This document shows, piece after piece, positions 1-10,746 of a stretch of 64,000 nucleotides of DNA. The notes under the pieces are model-generated. The model worked only from the letters and a program-made list of their open reading frames with translations. It was not told the origin of the DNA and did no database searches. Within the stretch, counting starts at the first letter, position 1. Every line of letters begins with the position of its first letter. A program made the position numbers and the translations under genes. This DNA comes from Ehretia macrophylla (lineage: Eukaryota > Streptophyta > Magnoliopsida > Boraginales > Ehretiaceae), in NCBI GenBank assembly GCA_037974665.1, contig CM075771.1, forward strand, positions 37,866,425 to 37,930,424, written 5' to 3'.

Positions 1-288
1 CAGAGTCAGGGTCGTAACCAGGGCCAGAACCAGAGCAGGTCAGGGAACAACCGTGGCCCGATGAAAGCGCCATCAGCCTCTTCCGCCCGTGGATCCATAG
101 GTAGTTCACCTGCTACTCAGTCCGTCAGCTGCTCATATTGTGACAGGAAGGGGCATAGCGAGGCCCAGTGTTGGAGGAAGTTGCGACGATGTATGAGGTG
201 CGGCAGTGATCAGCACCAGATCAAGGATTGCCCTAAACGTCAGGCAGGGAAGAATCAGGGTAAACCAGCCGGTAGAGGCAAGACTCCT
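1..288 (+). mobile_element. Ty3/gypsy chromovirus gag fragment (fossil)
   Basis: This is the nucleocapsid part of a retrotransposon gag gene. It reads CSYCDRKGHSEAQC and then CMRCGSDQHQIKDC, two zinc-knuckle-type motifs, in a basic, Gln/Arg-rich context. It closely matches the gag part of the minus-strand element at 25725-44560 (about 32690-32960), so it belongs to the same family. Its left end lies outside the window. Its right end joins 5S spacer DNA at about 286-289, with no LTR in between. It is a broken fossil with no function expected in this form. Confidence 0.85.
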
Positions 289-500
289 GATCGTACATCA
301 TGAGCTATTAAAAGGACGACAACCTGACTCGCGGGACATCAGAGGGCCCTACAACGTGTCTATATCACGTCTTGCGAGGATGCTGCGTTGTTGAAGCGGA
401 TGGGTTGTCGTGAAGCCCATTGGGCCTTTTGAATGTGCCATCACTCTAGGCTGGGACTGTTAACCGTTAACACATATAGGAATTGTGCACTCAACATGAC

Positions 501-619
501 AGGTGCGATCATACCAGCACTAATGCACCGGATCCCATCAGAACTCCGAAGTTAAGCGTGCTTGGGCGAGAATAGTACTAGGATGGGTGACCCCCTATGA
601 AGTCCTCATGTTGCACCCC
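501..619 (+). rRNA. 5S rRNA gene 1
   Basis: Structural RNA of the large ribosomal subunit, transcribed by RNA polymerase III. The 5' GGTGC and 3' GCACC pair as helix I. The internal promoter is visible as GTTAAGCGTGCTTGGGC (box A) and GGATGGGTGACC (box C region). The start was chosen after the conserved -1 C, and the end at GCACCCC before the T-run. Against the array consensus I see G1A, G72A, G97A, G98T and G108A. The CTATGAAG block (96-103) is shared with genes 4 and 10. With these changes it may be a weak or silent copy. Confidence 0.93.
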
Positions 620-1177
620 CTTTTCAATTTTTTTTGCCCTGGTTGGGGTTGCCAACATACTTTATCCACCAAATCTCGATTACCGAATCCCACGGAACAT
701 TGGGCAAGACAATTTCGCTTCACGTAGAGGCCGGGCCTGCAAACCGAGGGCGTAGGGTTTGTGACCAGGTCTCCGTCGCTCTGGTGCCCATAACTTTTGA
801 TCTGTAAGAAGTTACGCAAAGCACAACATACCGTTGCAAAGCTCTTTGAGAGCTCTACGACGGGGGCAGCCAGCTTGCCCGCTGTGCCCGTTTTTGGAGC
901 CCAAAATCGAACGTTTTCATTAGTTTCAAGCCACTTTTGTTCTTTTGCTCTATTTTTCCGTCCCGGATCATACGTCGTGAGTTGTTAAAAGGACGACAAC
1001 CTGACTCGCGGGAGATTAGAAGGCCCTACAATATGTCGATATCACGTCTTGCGAGAATGCTGCGTTGTTGAAGCGGATGGGTTGTCGTTAACCCCATTGG
1101 GCCTTTTGAATGAGCCATCTCTCTAGGCTGGGACTGTGAACCGTTAACACATATAGGAATTGTGCCCTCAACAGGAC

Positions 1178-1296
1178 GGGTGCGATCATACCAGCACTAA
1201 TGCACCAGATCCCATCAGAACTCCGAAGTTAAGCGTGCTTGGGCGAGAGTAGTACTAGGATGGGTAACCCCCTGGGAAGTCCTCGTGTTGCACCCT
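1178..1296 (+). rRNA. 5S rRNA gene 2
   Basis: Full-length copy. Variants against the array consensus are G30A, G89A and C119T. The downstream spacer has the unusual GCCGTAGTTAGGG shared in kind with unit 8. Confidence 0.95.
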
Positions 1297-1854
1297 CTTT
1301 TCAATTTTTTTTGCCGTAGTTAGGGTTGCCAATATACTTTATCCACCAAATCTCTATTACCGAATCCCACGAAACATTGGGCAAGACAACTTCGCTTCAC
1401 GTAGAGGCTGGGCCCGCAAATCGAGGGCGTAGGGTTTATGACCAGGTCTCCGTCGCTCCGGTGCCCATAACTTTTGATCCGTAAGGAGTTACGTGGCGCA
1501 CAGCATACAGTTGCAAAGCTCTTTAAGAGCTCTACGACGGGGGCAGCGAGCTTGCTCGCTTTGCCCCTTTTTGGATACCAAAATTGAACATTTTCATCAG
1601 TTTCAAGCCACTTTTCTTGTTTTGCCCTGTTTTTGGGTCCCGGATCGTACGTCGTGAGCTGTTAAAAAGACGACAACCTGACTCACGGTACATCAGAGGG
1701 CCCTACAACATGTCGATATCACGTCTTGCGAGGATGCTGCGTTGTTGAAGCAGATGGGTTGTCGTTAAGCCCATTGGGCCTTTTGAATGGGCCATCTCTC
1801 TAAGCTGGGACTATGAACCGTTAACACATATAGGAATTGTTCCCTCAACATGAT

Positions 1855-1973
1855 GGGTGCAATCATACTAGCACTAATGCACCGGATCCCCTCAGAACTA
1901 CGAAGTTAAGCGTGCTTGGGCGAGAGTAGTACTAGGATGGGTGACCCCCTTGGAAGTCCTCGTGTTGCACCCA
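1855..1973 (+). rRNA. 5S rRNA gene 3
   Basis: Full-length copy with G7A, C15T, A37C, C46A, G97T and C119A. The -1 base is T rather than the usual C. It shares the CTTGGAAG block and the upstream TGTTCCCTCAAC with gene 9. Confidence 0.92.
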
Positions 1974-2530
1974 TTTTCAATTTTTTTTGCCCTCGTTAGG
2001 GTTGCCAGGATACTTTATCCACCAAATCTCTATTACCGAATCCCACAGAACATTGGGCAAGACAACTTCACTTCACGTAGAGGCCGGGCCCGCAAACCGA
2101 GGGCGTAGGGTTTGTGACCAGGTCTCTGTCGCTCCGGTGCCCATACCTTTTGATCTGTAAGGAGTTACACGATGCACAACATACCGTTGCAAAGCTCTCT
2201 GTGAGCTCTACAACAAGGGCAGCCAGCTTGCTCGCTGTGCCCATTTTTGGAGCCCAAATTTGAACATTTTCATCAGTTTCAGGCCATTTTTCTTCTCTTG
2301 CTCTGTTTTTCCGTCCCGGATCGTACGCCATGAGCTATTAGAAGGATGAAAAACTGACTCGCAGGACATCAGAGGGCCCTACAACGTGTCTATATCATGT
2401 CTTGTGAGGATGCTGCGTTGTTCAAGCGGATGGGTTGTCGTTAAGCCCATTGGGCCTTTTGAATGGGCCATCACTCTAGGCTGGGACTGTGAACCGTTGA
2501 CACATATAGGAATTGTGCACTCAACATGAT

Positions 2531-2649
2531 GGGTGTGATCATACCAGCACTAATTCACCGAATCCCATCAGAACTCCGAAGTTAAGCGTGCTTGGACGAG
2601 AGTAGTACTAGGATGGGTGACCCCCTATGAAGTCCTCGTGTTGTACCCC
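2531..2649 (+). rRNA. 5S rRNA gene 4
   Basis: Full-length copy with C6T, G25T, G31A, G66A, G97A, G98T and C114T. The -1 base is T. C6T and C114T both lie in helix I. It shares CTATGAAG with genes 1 and 10. Confidence 0.9.
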
Positions 2650-3206
2650 CTTTTCAAATTTTTTTGCCCTAGTTGGGGTTGCCAAGATACTTTATCCACC
2701 AAATCTCGATTACCGAATCCCATGGAACATTGGGCAAGACAACTTCGCTTTACGTAGAGGTCGGACCTGTAAACCGGGGGCGTAGGGTTTGTGACTAGGT
2801 CTTCGTCGCTCCGGTGCCCATAACTTTTGATCCGTAAGAAGTTACGCAAAGCACAGCATACCGTTGTAAAGCTCTTTGAGAGCTCTACGATGGGGGCAGC
2901 CAGCTTGCCCGCTGTGCCCGTTTTTGGAGCCCGAAATTGAACATTTTCATTAGTTTCAAGCCACTTTTGTTCTTTTGCTCTATTTTTTCGTCCCGGATCG
3001 TACGTCGTGAGCTGTTAAAAGGACGACAACCTAACTCGCGGGACATCAGAGGGCCCTACAATGTGTCGATATCACATCTTGCGAGGATGTTGCGTTGTTG
3101 AAGCGGATAGGTTGTCGTTAAGCCATTGGGCCTTTTGAATGGGCCATCTCTCTATGCTGGGACTGTGAACCGTTAACACATATAAGAATTGTGCCCTCAA
3201 CATGAC

Positions 3207-3325
3207 GGGTGCGATCATACCAGCACTAATGCACTGGATCCTGTCAGAACTCCGAAGTTAAGAGTGCTTGGGCGAGAGTAGTGCTAGGATGGGTGACGCC
3301 CTGGCAAGTACTCGTGTTGCACCCC
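3207..3325 (+). rRNA. 5S rRNA gene 5
   Basis: Diverged full-length copy with C29T, C36T, A37G, C57A, A77G, C92G, G99C and C104A. C57A lies in box A and C92G in the box C region. It is probably a poor template. Confidence 0.9.
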
Positions 3326-3883
3326 CTTTTCAATTTTCGTTGCCCTGGTTAGGGTTGCCAAGATAATTTATCTACCAAATCTTTATTACCGAATCCCACG
3401 GAACATTGGGCAAGACAACTTCGCTTGACGTAGAGGCCGGGCCTGCAAACCAAGGGCATAGTGTTTGTGACCAGGTCTCCGTCACTCCAGTGCTCATAAC
3501 TTTTGATCCGTAAGGAATTACGCAGCGCACATCATACCGTTGTAAAGCACTCTGAGAGCTCTACGACGGGGGTAGCCATCTTGCTCATTGTGCCCATTTT
3601 TGGTGCCCAAAATCGAAAGTTTTCATCAGTTTCATGACATTTTTCTTCTTTTGCCCTGTTTTTCTGTCCCGGATCGTACGTCATGAGCTGTTAAAAGGAC
3701 GACAACCTAACTCGCGGGACATCAGATTGCCCTACAATATGTCGATATCAGATCTTGCGAGGATGCTGCGTTGTTGAAGCGGATGGGTTGTCGTTAAGCC
3801 CATTGGGCCTTTTGAATGGGCAATCTCTCTAGGCTAGGACTGTGAACCGTTAACACATATAGGAATTGTGCCCTCAAGATGAC

Positions 3884-4002
3884 GGGTGCGATCATACCAG
3901 CACTAATGCACTGGATCCTATCAGAACTCCGAAGTTAAGCGTGCTTGGGCGAGAGTAGTACTAGGATTGATGACCCCATGGGAAGTCCTCGTGTTACACC
4001 CC
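3884..4002 (+). rRNA. 5S rRNA gene 6
   Basis: Full-length copy with C29T, C36T, G85T, G87A, C95A and G113A. It shares CACTGGATCCT with gene 5, its neighbour. Two changes fall in the normally invariant GGATGGGTGA block. Confidence 0.9.
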
Positions 4003-4532
4003 CTTTTCAATTTTTTTTGCCCTAGTTCGGTTTGCCAAGATACTTGATCCACCAAATCTCTATTACTGAATCCCACGGAACATTGGGCAAGACAACTTCG
4101 CTTCACGTAGAGGCCGTGCCCGCAAACCGAGGGCGTAGGTTTTGTGACCAAGTCTCCGTCGCTCCGGTGCCCATAACTTTTGATCCGTAAGGAGTTACGT
4201 GGTGCACAACATACAGTTGCAAAGCTCTCTGAGAGCTCTACGATGAGGGCAGCCAGTTTGCTCCCTATGCCCATTTTTGTAGCCCAAAATCGAACGTTTT
4301 CATCAGTTTCAAACCACTTTTCTTTTTTGCCCAATTTTTTTGTCCCAGATCGTACGTCGTGAGCTGTTAAAACGACGACAACCTGACTCGCTGTACATCA
4401 GAGGGCCCTACAACATGTCGATATCACATCTTGCGAGGATGTTGCGTTGTTGAAGTGGATGGGTTATCGTTAAGCCCATTGAGCCTTTTGAATGGGCTAT
4501 CTCTGTAGGCTGGCTCTGTGAACCGTTAACAC

Positions 4533-4559
4533 ATATAGGAATTGTGCCCTCAACATGAC
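4533..4559 (+). promoter_or_regulatory. Upstream Pol III signals of 5S gene 7 (representative)
   Basis: The region just before gene 7 shows the three upstream signals known for plant 5S genes: a TATA-like ATATAGG at about -27, a GC dinucleotide at about -14/-13, and C at -1. The same arrangement (CATATAGGAATTGTGCC, then about 12 nt) precedes nearly every 5S gene here, with single changes in some units. Examples are AAATAGG before gene 35 and GATATAGG before gene 24. The internal promoter lies within the gene, about positions 50-94. Confidence 0.75.
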
Positions 4560-4678
4560 GGGTGTGATCATACCAGCACTAATGCACCGGATCCCATCAG
4601 AACTCCGAAGTTAAGCGTGCTTGGGCGAGAGTAATACTAGGATGGGTGACCCCCTGGGAAGTCCTCGTGTTGCACCCC
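4560..4678 (+). rRNA. 5S rRNA gene 7
   Basis: One of the copies nearest to consensus, with only C6T and G75A. Its upstream and downstream signals are listed separately as representatives. Confidence 0.96.
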
Positions 4679-4694
4679 GTTTTCAATTTTTTTT
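4679..4694 (+). terminator. Pol III T-run terminator of 5S gene 7 (representative)
   Basis: A short T-run, then CAA, then eight T residues (4687-4694) directly follow GCACCCC at the gene end. This is the usual form of an RNA polymerase III terminator. Equivalent T-runs follow all the full-length genes except gene 37 (51623), where this stretch is absent. Confidence 0.8.
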
Positions 4695-5236
4695 GCCCTG
4701 GTTAGGGTTGCCAAGATACTTTATCCACCAAATCTCTATTACCGAATCCCACGGATCATTGGACAAGGCAACTTCGCTTCACATAGAAGCCGGGTCCGCA
4801 AACCGAGGGCGTAGGGTTTGTGACCACGTCTCCGTCGCTCCGGTGCCCATAACTTTTGATCCGTAAGAAGTTACGCAGAGCACAACTTACCGTTGGAAAG
4901 CTCTTTGAGAGCTCTACAACGGAGGCAGCCAGCTTGCTCGTTGTGCCCATTTTTGGAGCCCAAAATCGAACGTTTTCATTAGTTTTAGGCCACTTTTGTT
5001 CTTTTGCTCTATTTTTCCGTCCTGGATCGTATGTCGTGAGTTGTTAAAAGGACGACAACCTGACTCGCGGGACATTAGAGGGCCCTACAATGTGTCGATA
5101 TCACGTCTTGCGAGGATGCTGCGTTGTTGAAGCGGATGGGTTGTCGTTAAGCCCTTTGGGCCTTTTGAATGAGCCATCACTCTAGGCTGGGACTGTGAAC
5201 CGTTAACACATATAGGAATTGTGCCCTCAACAAGAC

Positions 5237-5355
5237 GGGTGCGATCATACCAGAACTAATGCACCGGATCCCATCAGAACTCTGAAGTTAAGCGTGCTTG
5301 GGTGAGAGTAGTACTAGGATGGGTGACCCCTTGGGAAGTCCTCGTGTTGCACCCC
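5237..5355 (+). rRNA. 5S rRNA gene 8
   Basis: Full-length copy with C18A, C47T, C67T and C95T. The downstream GCTGTAGTTAGGG resembles unit 2. Confidence 0.94.
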
Positions 5356-5913
5356 CTTTTCAATTTTTTTTGCTGTAGTTAGGGTTGCCAAGATACTTTA
5401 TCCACCAAATCTCTATTACTGAATCCAACGGAACATTGGGCAAGACAACTTCACTTCACGTAGAGGCGGGGCCCGTAAATCGAGGGTGTAGGTTTTACGA
5501 ACAGGTCTCCATCGCTCCGGTGCCCATAACTTTCGAACCGTGAGGAGTTACGCGGCGCACAGCATACCGTTGCAAAGCTCTCTGAAAGCTCTACGACGGG
5601 GACAGCAAGCTTGCTCACTTTGCCCATTTTTGGAGCCCAAAATTGAACATTTTCATCAGTTTCAAGACACTTTTCTTGTTTTGTCCTGTTTTTCAATCCC
5701 GGATCGTACGTCGTGAGCAGTTAAAAGTACAACAACCTGACTCGCGGTACATCAGAGGGCCCTACAACGTGTCGATATCACAACTTGCGAGGATGCTGCG
5801 TTGTTGAAGCGGATGGGTTGTCGTTAAGCCCATTGGACCTTTTGAATGGGCCATCTCTCTAGGCTGGGACTCTGAACCGTTAACACATATAGGAATTGTT
5901 CCCTCAACATGAT

Positions 5914-6032
5914 GGGTGCGATCATACCAGCACTAATGCACCGGATCCCATCAGAACTCCGAACTTAAGCGTGCTTGGGCGAGAGTAGTACTAGGATGGG
6001 TGACCCCCTTGGAAGTCCTCGTGTTGCACCCC
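5914..6032 (+). rRNA. 5S rRNA gene 9
   Basis: Near-consensus copy with G51C and G97T, and T at -1. Copy A is inserted in its downstream spacer at 6449. Confidence 0.95.
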
Positions 6033-6448
6033 CTTTTCAATTTTTTTTGCCATGGTTAGGGTTGCCAATATACTTTATCCACCAAATCTCTATTACCGAA
6101 TCCCACGGAACATTGGGCAAGACAACTTCACTTCACGTAGAGGCCGGGCCCGCAAACCGAGGGCGTAGGGTTTGTGACCAGGTCTCCGTCACTCCGGTAC
6201 CCATAAGTTTTAATCTGTAAGGAGTTACACGGTGCACAGCTTACCGTTGCAAAGCTCTCTTAGAGCTCTACGACGGGGGCAGCCAGCTTGCTCGCTGTGC
6301 CCATTTTTGGAGCCCAAAATTGAACATTTTCATAAGTTTCAGGCTACTTTTCTTCTCTTGCTCTGTATTTTCGTCCCGGATCGTACGTCATGAGCTATTA
6401 AAAGGATGACAACCTGACTCGCGGGACATCAAATGGCCCTACAACGTG

Positions 6449-8906
6449 TGTAATACCCCGATCCCTCTCGATACCGGGAGTTCTATCAATCGATCTAAAC
6501 ACAACCCAAACGAAACCCGGGCATATATTTTCAGGGAAAACGGACGGAGTCTCCCTATTTCTAGGCGAAAAGTAAAACCTGGGACAGCATATAAGTGGAC
6601 CAATTCCATGTCCAAACATTCAACCACCTCAAGGCCATCCGAGCCTTGGTTCACAACAAGCAAAATACAAGTAAATATACATTCAAGCTTAGCAATTAAA
6701 CTACACCAACCTATATCATAAGCTAGACTATCATACCTTTCTATCTCTTTTCCTTTGTCATTACAAATATACATTGAAGTTAAGCTACATTAACTAAATA
6801 CATAATCTAGTGAAACTTAAATTACGTCCCCTTTAACATTAAATACATATAATACATAAAAGCATACAACTTTACAACTTTGACAACTCAAGTCACATAG
6901 GCACGCGGGACAACTCTTCAAGCATGGACTTTCACGAAATCACGAACTTTCCAGCTAACATGGCATTTCCTGAAATGTGGTGGTGAGGAGTAAGTATACA
7001 CAACACGTATACTCAGTGAGGGCGAGACAGATATCGAATTGGAGAGAAAGAAAGTCGTGCAATGCAAATAAGACAGTTAAGCAATATAACTGATAAATAA
7101 GCAATCAAAACAAATAATCAATACAATAAGCAATTACTGAAAGCATTAACACAACCATTCAAAGCTATACCACACTTTGAAGGCTATGGTTCACTCATAC
7201 GAGCAATGTACCATTTCACGAGCGATACATCATTCTCGAGCTTGATGTTGACAACGATGACAATAAGCGCGCATCCACCTTATAACACCAGTTTGGAATA
7301 CCCCGGAAGTATCCATCAATCTACAACCCAAATCTCCCTGGGAGGCAGCCCAAGCGAGAAGAGGGAATAGCTACGGAGCTAGAGCAACCAACACTGGCAA
7401 CCCGAGGCTACCCAGAGAGGCCCATCACTCACGTGCTAACACTATACAATGCAAGACTCGATACAAGACAATAAACGAGCGATAGCACAATAATACAAAC
7501 TAGTGACAACAAACGAGATAACAAGCAATCATAATCAATACTAGCATTCAACTAACTTTTCAAGCATAACAAGCAATGATAAGCAACAATAACACCAATT
7601 CAACAAGTATATCAAGCAACCCTAAGCATTCTATAGGCATAATATCAAGATATCAAGCAAAATCATAAATCGGCCCCAACTATCAAAACACTACCATTTC
7701 TAAACGAGCCACGAGTTCTGGAAACCGACTTCGCCAATCCTCCTAGGTCACCATAAGGCACGTCCAAGGACCCCGAAACCCTACTTTACCCTAGAATTCG
7801 CCAAAAGCCCCGATTTCCCCCTTTGCTCGTTTGAACTACAACTATACCAACCAATGCCATAATCGCACCAAAAGTACTTCCATGGCCTCCCAAAACAATG
7901 CCAACACGCAAAACGAGAAAATGCCAAACTCGACCTAAACGACCCCGACTTTCACTAAGCCGTTTTTCTCTGTTTTTCCATTACACATTCCAATTAAACC
8001 ACACATTTAGGCATTCTAGCATATCTAGCATCTTCCTACATCAACATAACGCGTAACGGAGCAACTTCATCGAAATGGGGGTTTACTATTCATAATTTAC
8101 TATTCATCACACAATTTATATTTCAATTCCAATATTTAACCACAGAAAATGTTAAAAAGCTATAAATACATGTTCTACAATCAACAAGGAACATTCTTTA
8201 AGCAACAAAATGATTAAAACAACAATCTACGCATAAAATCCAAAAATCAAAGTTTAGATACAAATATTTCAAATGCGCAAATAACAATGAAACGCTCACC
8301 TTAGACGCTCCTAGACGCTAGGAAAACCTCATAGAGTGCCTTGGAAACCACCCCGCACAAGCCCACGCGAAGAATTGAAGATTTGAAGTTGAGATTTTCT
8401 TTTTTTTTCTCCTTCTTTTCCTCATGGTTTCAAGCCTTTTTTCTCTATTTTTTTCGTGTGCTTTCTGCTTATTTAGAAAAAAAAAATGACAAGAAGTCAA
8501 AGGTCAAAATTCAGTCAACCCGCTAAACCAAAATAGCTATGCGCGACCTTACGAAAACGGCCATAACTTCATCTAGAAAACTCCAATTCACGAACGGTTT
8601 GAAGCCTCAGAAACTAGACTCATAGAGCTTTCCAACCATATATAATTTGCTACCTAGCTCTTTCCCAATTGGTTCGGATTTAATTCCAAAGTTGACCCAA
8701 AATTTGACTAACTTAACATTGCATTTTTTTATTTCTAATCCCAAGTTTGCCTTTTATTAAACATTTCAAAAATTCCCACCTTGTCCTAGTTGGTCAATGT
8801 AGATGAAAAGTCAACTAGTTTGGTCAAAGAAGGTGAAAGGTCAATAAAATGCAATTTAAATGAACTTTAAATGCTATTGAATACATGCCAGGTTCGGGGT
8901 ATCACA
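6449..8906 (-). repeat. Copy A 3' LTR (in element orientation)
   Basis: 2458 bp, with TG...CA ends extended to an imperfect 13-bp inverted repeat (TGTAATACCCCGA against TCGGGGTATCACA). It contains a short hairpin (AGTATAC and GTATACT arms) near 6993-7013. At about 7290-7440 it holds a module also recognisable in the chromovirus LTRs. A/T-rich and homopolymer stretches lie near 8390-8490. Confidence 0.88.
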
Positions 8907-10746
8907 TCCTTCCCCCCTTAAAACAATTGCGTCCTCGCAATTCTTCTTCCAATAGGAATCTGCATCATCTACAATCCAACTCTGACTAGTCTTCATTAGC
9001 TACTGAAAAAGTATTTAATCAAGATGACCAATAGGAAAGTTCAAGTAGAAATGCCAAATAGTAACGCCAAATAGAAGCTCAAATGCAGATACCGTACAAG
9101 AATCCCGTTGACACGAATACCGAAGAAGAATAAATTCCAACCAGAAACGCCGAGATAATACCAATAAAGACTAAAGCAAAGATACTGTAGATGTCATTAA
9201 TACCACACAATAACGACAAGAAGAATACCTCACACACGAATCTCCAATAGAAGTCTAACTGTTATTGCCCGAGAATTCCCAAGCAAGAAGCCAAATAAAA
9301 GCTCAAACAAAGATTCTATCTAGAGGTCCAAAGAAGTACCTCGCTGGTCATGGATTTCATAGAAGAATTCCCTGTTAAGAGTGCTGAAGAAAATACCAAG
9401 AACCCAATCAAATATATTTCCAAAGTTCCAAAGAAGCCTTCCAAATAATAACCCCATAGAACAACCATTTAGATTCCGAGTTTTGCTATCAAATGTTGAG
9501 AGGAATGTCAAAGGAAATAACAGAGAAAATATAATGTGCCCAATAAGACAACCAAGTTGAATAACATACATAGTTTCCCAGATGGACGAAAAATCCAAGG
9601 ATAAACACCGAACTGATGAACAATATACCGAGACCAAACTCTGAGGCCTCTTCACTGTTTGCCAAGTGAGAACTTCATACAACTTTGCCAACAAGGAAAA
9701 TACCAAGAGAACACCTAATTAGAATTTCAAAGAATACCATAAGTAGTATTATTCAATAAGTCTGATAGGAACTCCAAATACTAAACCTACTGAGGAACAC
9801 TGAAGAAGATATCCGAGACAATGCTCCAATAAGAAAGTAGCCAAGTTTGCCTAATAAATAAATACTAAATAATTGGCCACTGAGAATTCCAGAAATTACC
9901 ATTGAAGAATTTCCAGTCAGGGATGCCAGTATCATACCAATAAAGACAGAGACACATATACCCTAGATAATACTGTGCAGTAAGGCCGATTGAAATCCCA
10001 ATAGCCAAATCCACCGAGAAATGCCAATAGAAGTCTCCGAAGAATACACATTAAGAAAACCAAAGAATGCTCCAAAGAACAACCAAATAAACCCCAAGAC
10101 AAAGCTATTCTTTCACAACCATTAAGCACAGAGGAAGACCATAGAGATTCGCCAATAACCGAGCTCCAAAAGCAAACACCAATTCCCAAATAAAGGCTAG
10201 TCAAATGCCATTCATTTCCTGCCAATCCATACACCTTGAAAAGCCAGCGGTGAACCACTTTCTTCAGGGGAGGAAGAGGACTTACTTACCATTTCAATAG
10301 GACATATATGAATGCCAATATATCACAGTTATACATATGCCTTAAGCTATTATGCCAGCAAGTTTACAAAATAGTTTATTCAACAAGGTCACTCAAGCAT
10401 AACAATCAAGTCAAGCACAGCATAATCAATTCAAATCACGGCATAGCTAATTCAAGACATTTCAGTACACACATTAAAAGTAATACTTCAAGCAAATAAC
10501 AATCCACGAGGTCGATTCGATAGGTCAATTCAATGCACAACTAGACACTTTACTTCACTTAGCACACAATTAACACATAACACATAACTATATCACATAG
10601 GAGCACACATTCATGTCAAGACACATAATCTCACATACAAGCATACACTTTCAAGACACACTTAACAAGCACACATTCAAGGACCACTACCCACCAGACT
10701 GAGGACCCTGTCCCGGCTTATGAGCTAAACAAGCTCTGATACCACC
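8907..10746 (-). other. Copy A internal region, non-coding
   Basis: On the minus strand it runs from the primer site at 10733-10744 (TGGTATCAGAGC, 2 nt from the LTR) to a purine tract at 8907-8920 (plus-strand TCCTTCCCCCCTTA). Between them, 9000-10250 is built from loosely repeated motifs of the type ATTCTTATTGG and GGTATTCTTTGG on the minus strand. Its translations are hydrophobic and broken. They match no family I know, and copy B shows the same sequence with different frames. I call it non-coding. Confidence 0.75.
10733..10744 (-). other. Copy A primer binding site
   Basis: The minus strand reads TGGTATCAGAGC, complementary to the 3' end of plant initiator tRNA-Met, 2 nt inside the 5' LTR. 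Confidence 0.88.

Larger units (their letters stand above)
289..6448 (+). repeat. 5S rDNA array, block 1 (genes 1-9)
   Basis: Tandem 5S units of about 677 bp: a 119-bp gene and about 558 bp of spacer, all on the plus strand. Gene starts are spaced 676-677 bp apart from 501 to 5914. The spacer holds, in order after the gene: a T-run; the stretch ACTTTATCCACCAAATCTC; CATAACTTTTGATCCGTAAG; a near-palindrome AGCTCTCTGAGAGCT; a polypyrimidine stretch; and the upstream promoter region of the next gene. Neighbouring units differ at many sites. Units 2-4 resemble units 8-10, giving a six-unit higher-order period. The block begins at a gag junction and ends where copy A is inserted in the spacer after gene 9. 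Confidence 0.95.

Noticed and set aside
9320-10258. Hydrophobic minus-strand frames in copy A (and 36361-37093 plus-strand in copy B) that might look like membrane proteins
   Set aside because: The T-rich repeated DNA produces Phe/Leu/Ile-rich translations. The similarity between the copies breaks frame, and there is no known domain.
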